A DNA stretch of 64,000 nucleotides from Jackrogersella multiformis. Lineage: Eukaryota; Ascomycota; Sordariomycetes; Xylariales; Hypoxylaceae. The stretch covers positions 434,001 to 498,000 of the forward strand of contig CADCXD010000019.1 in the NCBI GenBank assembly GCA_902806575.1. Direction: 5' to 3'. Position numbers and translations under genes: made by a program. Below the pieces are notes generated by a model. The model worked only from the letters and a program-made list of their open reading frames with translations. It ran no database searches and was not told the origin of the DNA. Each line of letters begins with the position of its first letter. The first letter of the stretch is position 1. Below, piece by piece: positions 33,155-44,500 of the stretch.

Positions 33155-34472
33155 TTAAGAAGCTTCCTCGCCAACTCTGCCACCTATGCCACCTAGACCA
33201 AGCCCGCCGCCAAGATTCCGCATGTGGACTTCTCTCAATCTGCCCACCCAGTGGTGACGTAAAGCCGGGGTCATCTTGACGAACACCATGGCCTTGTTCT
33301 CATCCGTCAGTGCCTTCTCTGCGATCTTGAGCTGTAAATCAGCGTCTTCGTCTGCGAACTCGCGGAAGAAAATCTCGACGGCTTGCTCCGACCATTTAGG
33401 CGGCGAGCGAGCCCTTAGAGCCTCGGCAAGGGAGAGGATGCCGTCTTCGACGAGTGCGGCGGGGGTAAAGGAAGAATGAAGTCCAAGTGAGGCCGAGGTG
33501 GTGGCAGGAGGGGCGGCGGTTGATGTGGATGGCGTAGTGGACTGCTGGTTGTAAAAGTTGGAAGAGAAGCGGGATGGTCTACCACGACGCTTCTCCGGGT
33601 AGTCAGGGGTTTGGTTGGGGTTTGGCCGCTTTTGCGCCTGGGGATTTGGGACCTGCTCGTCAGGGGGCGTAAGTGCGCTTGGGTTGGCGTTTATGGAGGT
33701 TCGGGGTGGAATGGTGGTTGATGAAGGTCTCTGCATAGACTGTGGCAAAGAGGGTGTGGGCATCGGCTGGCCTAATGGTTGCTGTGTTTGCTGGACCGAG
33801 TTCTGCGTTGGCGTCTGGGCGTATATGCTCCCATCGAGAGAGGGATCAATGACAGATTGATCGGCGGTGCTTGGTCTGGCTGATAAAGTACCATCAGGGT
33901 TCCGACGCCTCGGCTTCATGATTCGCTTGGGAGCGCCACCAGATCCCACAACATCAGGGAATAAAATCTCCATGTATTCTTCATGATCGAACGGCCTACC
34001 CCTGAGTGCCTTCGATAGCGGTTCCTTCTATTAAACCCGTACGGTTAGAATTATGAATTATGAATTGTGTATATGTTTCTCAGGGGTAATGATATTTGCC
34101 TACCTCGAAGTGTCTTCTCCAAGCTTCTTCATTCGCCGTGACCATCCTAGTAGTCGGGTTATAGAGAAACTCGGGATCTTCCCTTAACCCTCTCCACATG
34201 CGGAACTTCTTGCGCGCATTGTCGGCCTTGTTGATTAGATGACTCTTTTCGGGATAAGCTCCATGCTTGTCGCGCAGGGCGATGGCTGCGCGCTCCCACG
34301 CGCCGGACTTGAAGCTGTGATTTTCCTTATATCCCATCTGCATAGATTCGCATAGCGACCTGAAGAAGGATTCCTCGTATGCGAGATTCCAGCTGAATCG
34401 CGGGGTCCGTCGGTCGACATTGTTGCGACGCGAACTTCGCGTGCCGGTGACTTCGATATCGTCGTCCGACAT
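33155..34472 (-). CDS. Myb/SANT-like DNA-binding domain protein
   Basis: Two exons, 34472-34104 and 34027-33155, joined in phase 0 across a 76-nt intron (donor GTAGGC, acceptor ATAG); 413 residues. Residues about 22-122 match the Myb/SANT-like domain found in fungal and plant proteins (Myb_DNA-bind_3 type): RFSWNLAYEESFFRSLCESM, then AWERAAIALRDKHG, KADNARKKFRMWRGL and an EAWRRHFE end. The splice lies just after it. The rest is Pro/Gln/Ser rich with basic patches (KRIMKPRRRNPDG, KRRGRPSRF, an AT-hook-like RGRP) and a C-terminal helical segment (LADALQLKIAEKAL-type). It is likely a chromatin or transcription factor, target unknown. A TCG microsatellite lies just upstream. Confidence 0.8.
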
Positions 34473-36660
34473 GATGGCGATAATGTGGTTGTCTGGTCGT
34501 GTGAGGGTGTCGTCGCGTTTATCGTCGTCGTCGTCGTCGTCGTTGTTATTATCGTCGCCGTTGCCGTGGTCCTCGCCGTAATCTAACGATACGATAGACG
34601 GGATCGTATAGCAAGACTCTCTATTCCGATTAGACGGAGAAGCTTATCGGTTTGGGAGCTGTCTCTAGGGTGTTGTCGATGGTTAATTACGTTACGGTAA
34701 GAAAATGCGATGGGTTAGGGGGGAGTTATTGGAAAGTTGCTCAGTTTCAAACGGTTCTAAGGTTTTTTCTTCTTTTCTTTTCAGCTGATAGGGTGACCAG
34801 AAACAGATTAATCGGTGGCTGGAGTATCACGTGCTTTGATGTGGCTTGAAATTTAATCTCCTCATAGGCAATAAGGTTCCTAGCGTAGATGGATCTTGGC
34901 TTAGGTAAGACTGACCCTTACAGCTAGGTAGGTACCTGGGTACGCTATAAATTCAATCAAAGGGTACTTTATGTACCTAGGTAGGTACCTAGATAGTTAC
35001 ATATCGATAAAGACAGTTGTTTCGTAACAAAGTTAATCGCTGCTAGTGTAGTGTACCTAGGTATCTACCTAGAGGTATTATGTAATCGTCCAAACTCTCC
35101 TGTCCTTGGTATTAAATCTTATCCTGAACAAGCTTCTCTTAGTGTCGATACATTCGTTAAATATCATGCGGTAACGCTTCTTTAACCCTCGTCACGATCC
35201 ATTCTCTACTGCACATAATTTTCTTACACACAAAACAGTTAGTATTTATTCCTATCATATCCACTCGCAAGGATCCCGTCATCTCTCATACCCAGACTAA
35301 ACCCTGCGTCGCTCTTGAAACGCCCCAGGTTTTCCGTTTAGCATCTTACGATTGGCTCCTCGAACTTTCGAGACCAGGGGATGCTCCATCTCATTGTCAG
35401 GCCTCCGTCGGGGAATACGCGAATCCCGTTAAAGGTGTAGATAGGTACTAATAGTATGTGTGTACATAGTATCTATACCTCGGCAGCTCGGGTACCTACT
35501 GGAGTCGAAGAAGTCTTTGGCCCTATTCAATCATTACAAATCAGTATCATCAACAAAGTCACCTAGGACCCGGGCAACTAACCCTCGGAGTTTGTAAATA
35601 CACTAGATGGATCGGTCGACGATGGATTATCATGTCACAACAATAGCCTTTAATAGTAACTTCCAATATTGTACGTGGGGTTTATACCGGTTGGTCAATG
35701 ATTCTAAGCTTTCAGGCCCTCAACTCCTAACTAACCTATTATTATTATTATCATTATTCCTTTACTCCCTTCCTCGTTATGTTGGCGTTTCTAGTACCTA
35801 GGTAGGCAGGTAGATTACAACAGAACGCTGACTGTCTCGCATATCCGGCAATAATTTGGGGTCTTCGTCGCTAGATATCGAATAGCCGTACTTCCACCAC
35901 CCTTGAGGATTGAGGACTGGATATTTCCCCAGAAATCATTATGGGGCCTAAGCCCCTGCATTAAGTTCTGGAGCTTTACATCCACTGGATCTCTATCTCT
36001 GTCAACGAATCAAGGCTCTTTGTTACGAAGCCCACTGCTCGTTAAGAGCCCCCCCCGTCGGCTATGCCACACCATTTGTCTTAAGAATATTCCTGGTGGG
36101 TCTCGTTTCGATTGTCGACGGGGAACATGACGACGCAGCTCCTATTCGAGTGAGAATCACCACCGTCCCCTTACCACTCGAGACAAACCATGCATCACAG
36201 CCATGATCGACCTTGGCTAGCTTGGCTAGAGCTTGTTTCTGATCTCCATGTAGATCGAATGATGTTCTGCCGGGGCTAATCCCCACACTCCTTTTCGTCT
36301 CTCTTCCTCCTGCTTGACTTGACTTCAAAAGCAGAGGTCTTGGCTCTCATCTGTTCTCTTTTTACCTCACACTTCAACTCACATGAAGTTCGTTGTCTGA
36401 GACAACTTCCATTCGGCACTTGCTTCATTGTTTCCTTTCTATTTGTTCTCTCACTTCTTGTTGGTGCTCTTTTGCTTCACCTCTCTCTCATTGAAGGTCT
36501 CTTCGCTTCATCACCGACCTTTCCTAGTCGAGTCGCCAGCCGAAGTTGGGTTTCTCTCGTGTTACTTATTCCTCTACTTTAAACCCACCTGGTGTGGTGA
36601 TACGTATATTATTTCAACTTTTGTTTATTTAGTCCTCTTCTATTAAGAGATACGAGAAAA
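34473..36660. other. Divergent intergenic, Myb-like / aspartic protease promoters
   Basis: No gene is supported. It contains TACCTAGGTA-like copies (34924-34940, 34974-34992, 35054-35070, 35798-35812) and a long pyrimidine-rich stretch (about 36340-36590, TTTCT/CTTC tracts) leading to the protease start, typical of strongly expressed fungal genes. Confidence 0.5.
34522..34543 (+). repeat. (TCG)n microsatellite in the Myb-like gene leader
   Basis: About seven TCG units, 50-70 nt upstream of the minus-strand start codon at 34472, so probably transcribed in the 5' leader as CGA repeats. Confidence 0.85.
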
Positions 36661-38008
36661 ATGCAGTCCTTTGCGCAGTTACTAGTTGTCTTCGGGCTTC
36701 TAGCCTTGGCTTCTGCTTCTCCGGTAAAGATTCAAAAACGTGGCGTATATAAAGTCGAACGAGTAGCGAACCCGAATTTCACAGGTCGCAATGGACCTCA
36801 AGCTCTGCTGAAAACGCTGCGGAAATATCGGATGCCCATACCGGCTTCCGTTGCAAGCGCCGCCCAGCAGCAGAATGAGATGATCACCAAGAGGGAGCCT
36901 CGGAAGAAAGGAAAGGGCCGCAAAGGTGGCGCTGCCGCTGCCGCAGGTGCAGCTGCCGGGTCTGCCGCTAACCAAACCGGTCTCGTAACGAATACCCCCG
37001 AGGCCAACGATGTCGAATACCTCTCTCCTGTGACTATCGGTGGACAGACTTTGAACCTCGATTTTGATTCTGGTTCGTCTGATTTATGGGTCTTTAACAC
37101 ACAGCTCAGCAACAAGGCAACCCAAGGTCATACGGTCTTCGATCCTACGCAGTCTAAGACGTTCGCTCTCATGCAGGGTGCCTCGTTCGAGATCTCTTAC
37201 GGTGATGGTTCGGGTGCTGCAGGCAATGTCGGCACGGATACCGTAGATATTGGCGGCGCGACCGTTACCGGGCAAGCTATAGAATTGGCCACTGCAGTCT
37301 CTACATCCTTTGTCGAGGATACTGCGAACAATGGTCTGGTTGGTCTCGCATTCAGCCAGCTCAACACAGTGCAACCAGCGCAGCAGAAGACTTTCTTTGA
37401 CAATGTCAAGTCATCACTCGCCGAGCCCCTATTTACTGCCGATCTCCGTGCTCAAGCGGTAGGTGCTTATGAGTTTGGCCGTGTTGATACGACCAAGTTC
37501 ACTGGAGCCATGACATGGGTCCCTGTCAATACCACAGACGGCTTTTGGCAATTTACGAGCCAGAAATTCGCGGTCAACGGTGGTACTATCCAGACTTCCA
37601 CGGCCGGAGCGCAGGCAATTGCCGACACCGGCACCACCCTTCTTTTGGCCGATCCAGCAGTAACAGCGGCATACTACGCGCAGGTCCAAGGTGCTGTAGA
37701 TGACCAGCAGCAAGGCGGCTTCACCTTTCCATGCGACGCACAAATGCCCGACCTTCAGTTGGACGTCGGAGGTAACATGGCGACGGTCAAGGGCACCGAT
37801 ATCAATTTCGCCCAAGTCGATGATCAGAGTAAGTTTTCCCATGATGAATTCCAACCATGTTTCAACTCACTAACGAATAACAGCTTGCTTCGGTGGTCTA
37901 CAAGCTACGCCAGCTGGTTTACAGGTCTACGGCGATATCTTCTTCAAGAGCAACTTCGTCGCCTTTAACGGTGGCAACAACACCCTCGGTTTCGCGCAGC
38001 ATGTTTAA
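36661..38008 (+). CDS. Secreted aspartic endopeptidase, pepsin family A1
   Basis: Two exons, 36661-37828 and 37884-38008, across a 55-nt intron (donor GTAAGT, CTAACGAATAACAG acceptor; phase 1), giving 430 residues ending ...LGFAQHV. If the intron were retained the end would be scrambled, so the splice is firm. Residues 1-19 form a signal peptide (LLVVFGLLALASA). A propeptide of roughly 90 residues follows, with KR and basic KKGKGRKGG sites, then an Ala/Gly run. Both catalytic motifs are intact: DFDSGSSDLW at about 134 and ADTGTTLLL at about 320. SYGDGSG marks the flap. Spacing and the CFGGLQ / YGDIFFKSNFVAFN end are those of penicillopepsin/endothiapepsin-type enzymes, which act outside the cell at acid pH. 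Confidence 0.95.
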
Positions 38009-38327
38009 GTATGCCTGTCTTTAACCATATGTATATTTAACTATGCGACTATGAGCATCGATTGTATATACGATTTGAGATTTTTATTTATAAGGGGCAT
38101 GAGACCAGGATATAGTAGACTGGGAGATTTTTACATAGGATCAGGTTATTTGCTAAGCCTGGCGTGGTACATGTATATACCCACGAATTTTTAGAGGAAC
38201 ATTTACAGCTGCAGCAACACTACAGATCATTTCGATGTGCAACATTTCGTGAGTGTGAGATAATCCCCTTCGATTCTAAAGAGGTCAAGAAGTTTACTTT
38301 GGAGACATACCGGGTATCTTCCACCGT

Positions 38328-38347
38328 GTATACGATTGATCGTATAC
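38328..38347. repeat. Perfect 20-bp inverted repeat
   Basis: GTATACGAT (38328-38336) and ATCGTATAC (38339-38347) around a TG centre. It lies about 320 bp after the aspartic protease stop. Role unknown; it could mark a 3' processing region or be a binding palindrome. Confidence 0.8.
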
Positions 38348-41106
38348 AACAACCCTAAAAGTCGAACCAGCCAGCTTGGACATCCTAGCACTACCTCCTA
38401 AATCTCTACGTATATCAGGAATAATCTTTTCTAAGACTATGACGATGTCGAGATGGAATCGTCGACGGCATGACTTACCTAGGTACCTAGGTATGTTAGC
38501 GAGAAGTCATTGAAATATACAATAAGTAGGTCTCGTAGGCCATGGATCTCGTATCAAGTTTGGTACTTGAAACACCCCTTGACGACGCGGCCTTGCTGTA
38601 GTGAGGCCATCATAGGCGCTTACTTACACCGCACTTGCCACACAGCTAAGTACCTACCTAGGTAGGTAAGTAGGTATCTTGTAAATAATTGGTAGGCTGA
38701 CGATGTTTGCGTCGCTTGCTCATAAAGTCCCGGCTGCGTCTCTAACCTTCTTAAGTGATACTAACACCCATCACTCATACATCTCCCTAGGTACCTAGGT
38801 ATGTACGTCACGATCTCGCACCGAAACGAAGCCCGCTTCCTTCTATATTTCGAAAACAGACCAGTCACACTGCTTCCTTTCAGTCCGACGTGGTTAACGG
38901 CAGTGATGCTGGATTTGCCGGAACTAGATCCTCCCGGGGGCGCAGGTGCCAGACCGGCAAGAAGGCTGCGTGGCCTTCCCTCGCTGTATCGTAAGCTCAT
39001 ATGATAGATATCATGGAGGTAGCCGCCCATCTATTCGCGTAGCCATCAGAGGGCTCCGAATGGGCACCTAGGTAGGTAGATGATCTCCAACATCAATTCA
39101 TCCCTCACTATTATTTTATTTATTAAAAAACCATTCCCGCCCAATTTACTTAGACTCGAGTTAAGAATACCTAGTTACGTATTGGCGAAGCTAAGGACGG
39201 GTCACTAATGTGGACATCGAATATAAGGTCGATAATTTTCATCGGAGGTTTCTATTGGTAGCTTTTAGGAGCAACACTTCTAGAAATGTCAACCAGCCTA
39301 TTCCGACATTCCTCATCCGCGAACCAATCATCTATTATAGAATCATCGCACTTACGCACCGTCAGGTGTCGGCTACTAGCGGAGCTCTAACTCTGCGCAT
39401 TTTATGGACGGATATTTGACGACTTGTTGTAGTCAATCCTGTTACAAACAACATTTAAAGTCACATCGTGAAAGAACAAAGCGATGTCGCCGAATACGAA
39501 GAATACGCCTTCTAATCCCCACACAGCTCTTTTTGCATAAGACTGCCTAATTAGTCGTTTGAGCAAAGGGGCGCTAGAAACAACCCCCCCCCCCCAAGTT
39601 ACGAGAAGACGACGTCTAATAGGTATATATTCTCGGCGGGTTAAAACCGGAGGCAATATTCAATTACGTACGGAAAACCCCCAGACAAGTTGTCAACTAC
39701 CAAGACTGACGATCCCTACTTTAGGTAGGTACCTAGCTAGGTAGGAAACTAGATGGTCCAGGTAGGCATATATGTATAGCAGCAGCATGTAAGGCATATA
39801 CATTCTCTGAATTTCGTGTGTTTAATTCAAAGTGAGACAAACCTGATGCCCATTCTAGAAATCGGCTTCGTTTTTTCTGCAATGCAACATGAACTTGTCC
39901 CTAGTTTCTCAAGTACATTTCATTAAGGCGATACCTAGTAAGATCATCTGCCATGCCCGTTTGCTATAGAGCAGTCCGAAATCGGATAATATCATTGGTT
40001 CCTGTATGCGACACCGATGTATCCATTCGAGGTCAAGTACGAAGCCAGCTGAACCCCCATCTGAACAACCCCTTACGTCTTTAGCCAACCCGTCACCCGC
40101 TCGCGAATCAAGATATACTCCACGTTAGCTGAATGTTGATGTAAAACTTTTACCTGCTAACGGACGCTAATGCACTGAGCTACGTGGTGAACCTGGTTAT
40201 CACGAAAGGACGTGCCAACCACATGCAATGACTGGATGACCTGGCGATCTGGTACCATATTAGGTATCACTTGCGAGGTCAGCTCTATCCGTTCGAGATC
40301 TTTATAAATGTTAGGGGACCTACCAGAAACCGGGCACCATCCAGTCGGGAACCCCTAGTGATACGAACCATACGGCGAGACCTACCAGTTTTGTATCGCC
40401 TTGGATGCCTAAGTAGGTGAGCCACATGCGAAGGTGTAGAACTAGGTAGTATACAAGTTTTCGGAAGGTTGTGTACTTGCTTGCATCTTCGTATCTCATG
40501 ACATAGAGATCCCCCTAGCTAGTATCCTCACTGATATTGAGGTACGATTTTATGTAGGTACCCTGTAAGCTTCTAATTAAGAAATATCGTAACAGATTTT
40601 GATGCCTTTTTAAATCTTTAAATCCAGACTTAACGCTAACTCCGATATTATCTGAATTCCTAGATTTTTGTAATTTTAGCAATTAACTTGAACTTGACTC
40701 ACTCTTTGCGCTTTGTATCTCGTCTCGGTCCTTAAAAGAAAAGCGTGGGGTTTATGATTAGGCGCTCTGGCCAGCCCTTATTGGCCTATATACTACTTAG
40801 GTATAGCTCGAGTAGAGTAGACAGGGCAGGCTAGTGAAATGGGAGGGCCTGGAGGAGGGCTGACCTAGGTTTAGGACGTGGCAGATGTAGTACTTAGAAA
40901 AAATGAGAAAAAAGGTACGATACACTCGGCGTTTACCTCGTAAGTAGTAGGTTATGCCGAGACGTTTCCTTTCTATGACTCCATAGATTTCTCCAAACAT
41001 ACCACCGAGGCTTTACGAAGTCTATAGCCGTTGCAACAGCGATGATACAGCCAAGGATTCACCTAAATAATCCTTGACTCTAGCTAGGTTTATGAAATTA
41101 CTACGA

Positions 41107-41138
41107 GTTATCTGATCCGTTTAAAGTTATCTGATCCG
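41107..41138 (-). promoter_or_regulatory. Two siderophore-repressor GATA sites (ATCAGATAA)
   Basis: TTATCTGAT, the reverse complement of ATCAGATAA, occurs at 41108-41116 and 41127-41135, inside a direct repeat GTTATCTGATCCG with 19-bp period. ATC(A/T)GATAA is the extended site bound by fungal iron regulators (Urbs1, SRE, SreA), which repress siderophore genes in iron excess. The pair lies about 410-440 bp before the NRPS start codon. Two perfect 9-mers so close together are very unlikely by chance; binding itself is inferred. Confidence 0.8.
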
Positions 41139-41545
41139 CCTCTGTGGAGAAGAAGTCCGTTAACATCACCTTAGATCCATTCTAACTGCGGCCCCCCAAT
41201 AAAAGTGTTCTAGGGCCGAAGAGGAATGTCGCTTTAAAGTGAGCTAATTCGGTGAATACACCTCTCTCTCGTAGCATATGCTAGTAAATCGTCGACAACC
41301 CAGTTGCCGTTGTCGGCAAGAATGGAGACAGGTATGGAACAATCATGTGCTTGCTACGGTCTTTTCTCCTTTAGCGTTCTAGGCACTCGGTGTCTAGAAA
41401 TACTTTTGAATCTGCGATCAGCAGCCTCTACATCTGTCACGACATTTAACATGCCCCTAGGGTCCACTCGCTCATGAAATCTGCGAAAGTCCGTTATTCG
41501 GGCGCATGAAGAGCTGTAGATCAACCTTCAAATTCCGGTCATCGA

Positions 41546-44500
41546 ATGGGGAACACTATCTCCGTCGCAATGTCAACAATGGACCAGAAAGATGCAGACG
41601 TCTCGTGTGCTAACTCTATTCACACTGACGAAGGCATTTCAAGCGGGCATCTCACAACACCACCCACGGATTTTGAAGAAGATGGCCTAACCACAGAGCA
41701 GTTGGGACGAATATGGAGTTGGAATACTCCAGTCCCCCCAACCTTGGAAATATGTATGCATGATCTGATCGCAGAGCAGGCAAGCAAAGACCCTAGCCGG
41801 CCAGCTGTCCACTCGTGGGATGGCGCATTTACGTACCATGACGTGAACTCCAAATCAGACCAATTCGCGGCTCATCTCGTATCAACAGGTGTCACCATAG
41901 GATCGGTTGTGCCGTTATGTTTCGAGAAGTCGAGGTGGACCGTTGTGGCCGTGTTGGCCGTCATGAAATCCGGAGGAACGTTTGCGTTGATGGACCCGAG
42001 CCAACCCGAAGGAAGGTTACGCACCATCGTCGAACAAACCGGCGCTTGTACTATTATAACATCGAAGCAACAGGAGAGCCTCGGCCGTCGAATTGCGCCC
42101 AACGCGACACATGTCACCCTATCCAGCGAGAACTTCGGCAGCTATGACACTTCTTCAAGCTTACCGATCGTGCCGGCGAGTGCGAACCTTTATATACAAT
42201 TCACGTCTGGCAGCACAGGCAAGCCAAAGGGTGTTGTAATAACACACGAAAATTTCTCCAGCGGGGCGGTACCTCGCGCAGATATCGTCGGTTATCGTGC
42301 GCATTCACGGGTTCTCGATTTTGCATCATACGCCTTCGACGTCTGCATCGACTGCATGCTCTGCACACTATCAGTAGGAGGTTGCCTGTGCATTCCCTCG
42401 GATGCTGATCGGGTGAACGATCTTAGTGGAGCTATACGGAAGATGAACGTCAATATGGCTCACATGACACCCTCAGTCGCCCGCGTCCTGGATCCCGATA
42501 TCATACCTTCACTTGAAGTGCTTGGGCTAGGAGGAGAGGCCATATCTGCAGGAGACGCAGCCGCGTGGAGCCGGAATACGAAAGTCATAAACGCATACGG
42601 TCCCTCGGAGTGTACCGTAGGCTGTGCTGTGAACGGCGACGTCGGCTCTGAAAGTCAAAAGGCGCACGTTAGCATGGGCAGAGGGGTTGGAGGAGCACTA
42701 TGGATTGTCGATCCTTCCAACCACCACCGGCTCATGCCCATAGGCGCAGTTGGCGAACTTTTAGTTGAAGGCGCCATAGTAGGGCCTGGTTACCTGAACG
42801 ATCCTGAGAAGACAGATGCGGTGTTCATAAACGATCCGAAATGGCTCCTTGCTGGTAGCCCGCAACACGAAGGTCGCAGGGGGCGATTCTACAAGACTGG
42901 TGACCATGTAAGATACGATCCGGATGGAACAATAGTTTTCGTCGGCCGGGGCGACCAACAGGTAAAACTGCGCGGCCAGAGGATCGAGCTCGCAGAAATC
43001 GAGTACAATATGTCGGATAAACTACCACCGGGGACCCATATCGCCGTCGAGGTCATCAGGCCTGGCGGGCCTGCTGGTGAGCCGACTTTAGTTGCGTTCA
43101 TTGCGGAACGGGCAGGTCTTGTATCGGAATACGACTCTCTCCTAGGTTCACTTTTTCCCCAGGTCCTAGATTCTCTCACAGGCATGAACAAAGCTCTTTC
43201 AGAAAACCTACCAATATACATGGTCCCGACAGCGTATATTCCACTACAAGTCATGCCCCTTTTAGTGTCAGCGAAGACTGATCGTAAACGCCTGCGAGAA
43301 ATAGGTCATTCACTAAGCAGGAAAGACATCGCCAAGTTCGTCGCAGCAACAGTTCCTAGGAAGGAACCCTCGACAGCGGCAGAGAAGAAACTCGCCGAGT
43401 TATGGAGTCAAGTCCTAGGCCAAGACGTTGAAGTCGGTGCTCACGATAACTTCTTCAACTTAGGGGGTGACTCGCTTCGCGCAATGAAACTAGTGGCTCA
43501 AGCAAGAACACAAGATGTTGCACTTACAGTTGCAGATATTTTCGCCAACCCAGTGCTTTCAGATATGGCCCTCGTTGCAAGGCCCGGCTCCAGCGAAACG
43601 ACTGCTAATATTCCGCCATTCTCTCTCCTTGGCGATCAATGGTCTGAAGACTCCTCAAAACGCGACTGTGCTACCCTCTGCAACATCGACTCATCAAGTA
43701 TTGAAGACATCTACCCGTGCACACCTTTACAAGAGGGTCTCATGGCTCTGTCTGCTAAGGTCAGCGAAGCCTATGTTGCACAGCGTGTGGTCGAGCTCGC
43801 GGACGAGATGGCGGTGCAGAATCTTGCAAATGCTTTCCAGCTAGCATCTAAGGACTGCCCAATTCTCCGAACGAGGATCGTTCAAGTTGCGGGCCACGGA
43901 TTAATGCAAGTAGTTGTAAAAGACGACTTTGATTGTAAAACGTTGTCCGGCGAGAGCCTCAGCGACTATCTAGTTCAAGATCGTAGTGATCCAGTCCAAC
44001 TGGGCAAACCTCTAGTCAGATATGGGGTTGTCATCAATGAGAAATCTACTGGGAAGTCTCATTTCGTCTTAACAATGCACCACGCCCTCTACGATGGATG
44101 GTGTATGCCTCTAATCGTCGAACGAGTCAACCGAGCGTATAATAACCTCTCAACTGAACGACCAGCTGAGTTCAAGCATTTCATTAGCTACCTCGGCAAC
44201 ATGAACCGCGAAGAATCAGAATCGTACTGGCGAGAAAGACTAGACGGTGCCAACAGCGAGCAGTTCCCTCCCCTCCCCTATTCTGGCTACCAACAACAAG
44301 CCGACTCCCTCCTAGAACACTACGTGCACACCGGGAAGCCCAACAACGGAATGACGATCGCTACAATTATCCGCGGAGCCTGGGCTCTCTTGGTTTCGAA
44401 TTATATGGCGTCGAATGACATAGTCTTTGGCGAAACCCTTACTGGACGCAACGCCTCAATTCCAGGGGTTGAAGAGATCGAAGGACCTATGATTGCTACA

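Larger units (their letters stand above)
38009..41545. other. Long intergenic stretch, promoter region of the NRPS
   Basis: About 3.5 kb without a supportable gene. Open frames are short and without domains. It holds many TACCTAGGTA copies (38478-38493, 38650-38670, 38788-38803, 39065-39080, 39720-39745), a C12 run at 39584-39595, the palindrome at 38328, and iron-type GATA sites at 41107-41138. A near copy of that site (TTATCTGAA) is at 40648-40656. Confidence 0.5.
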
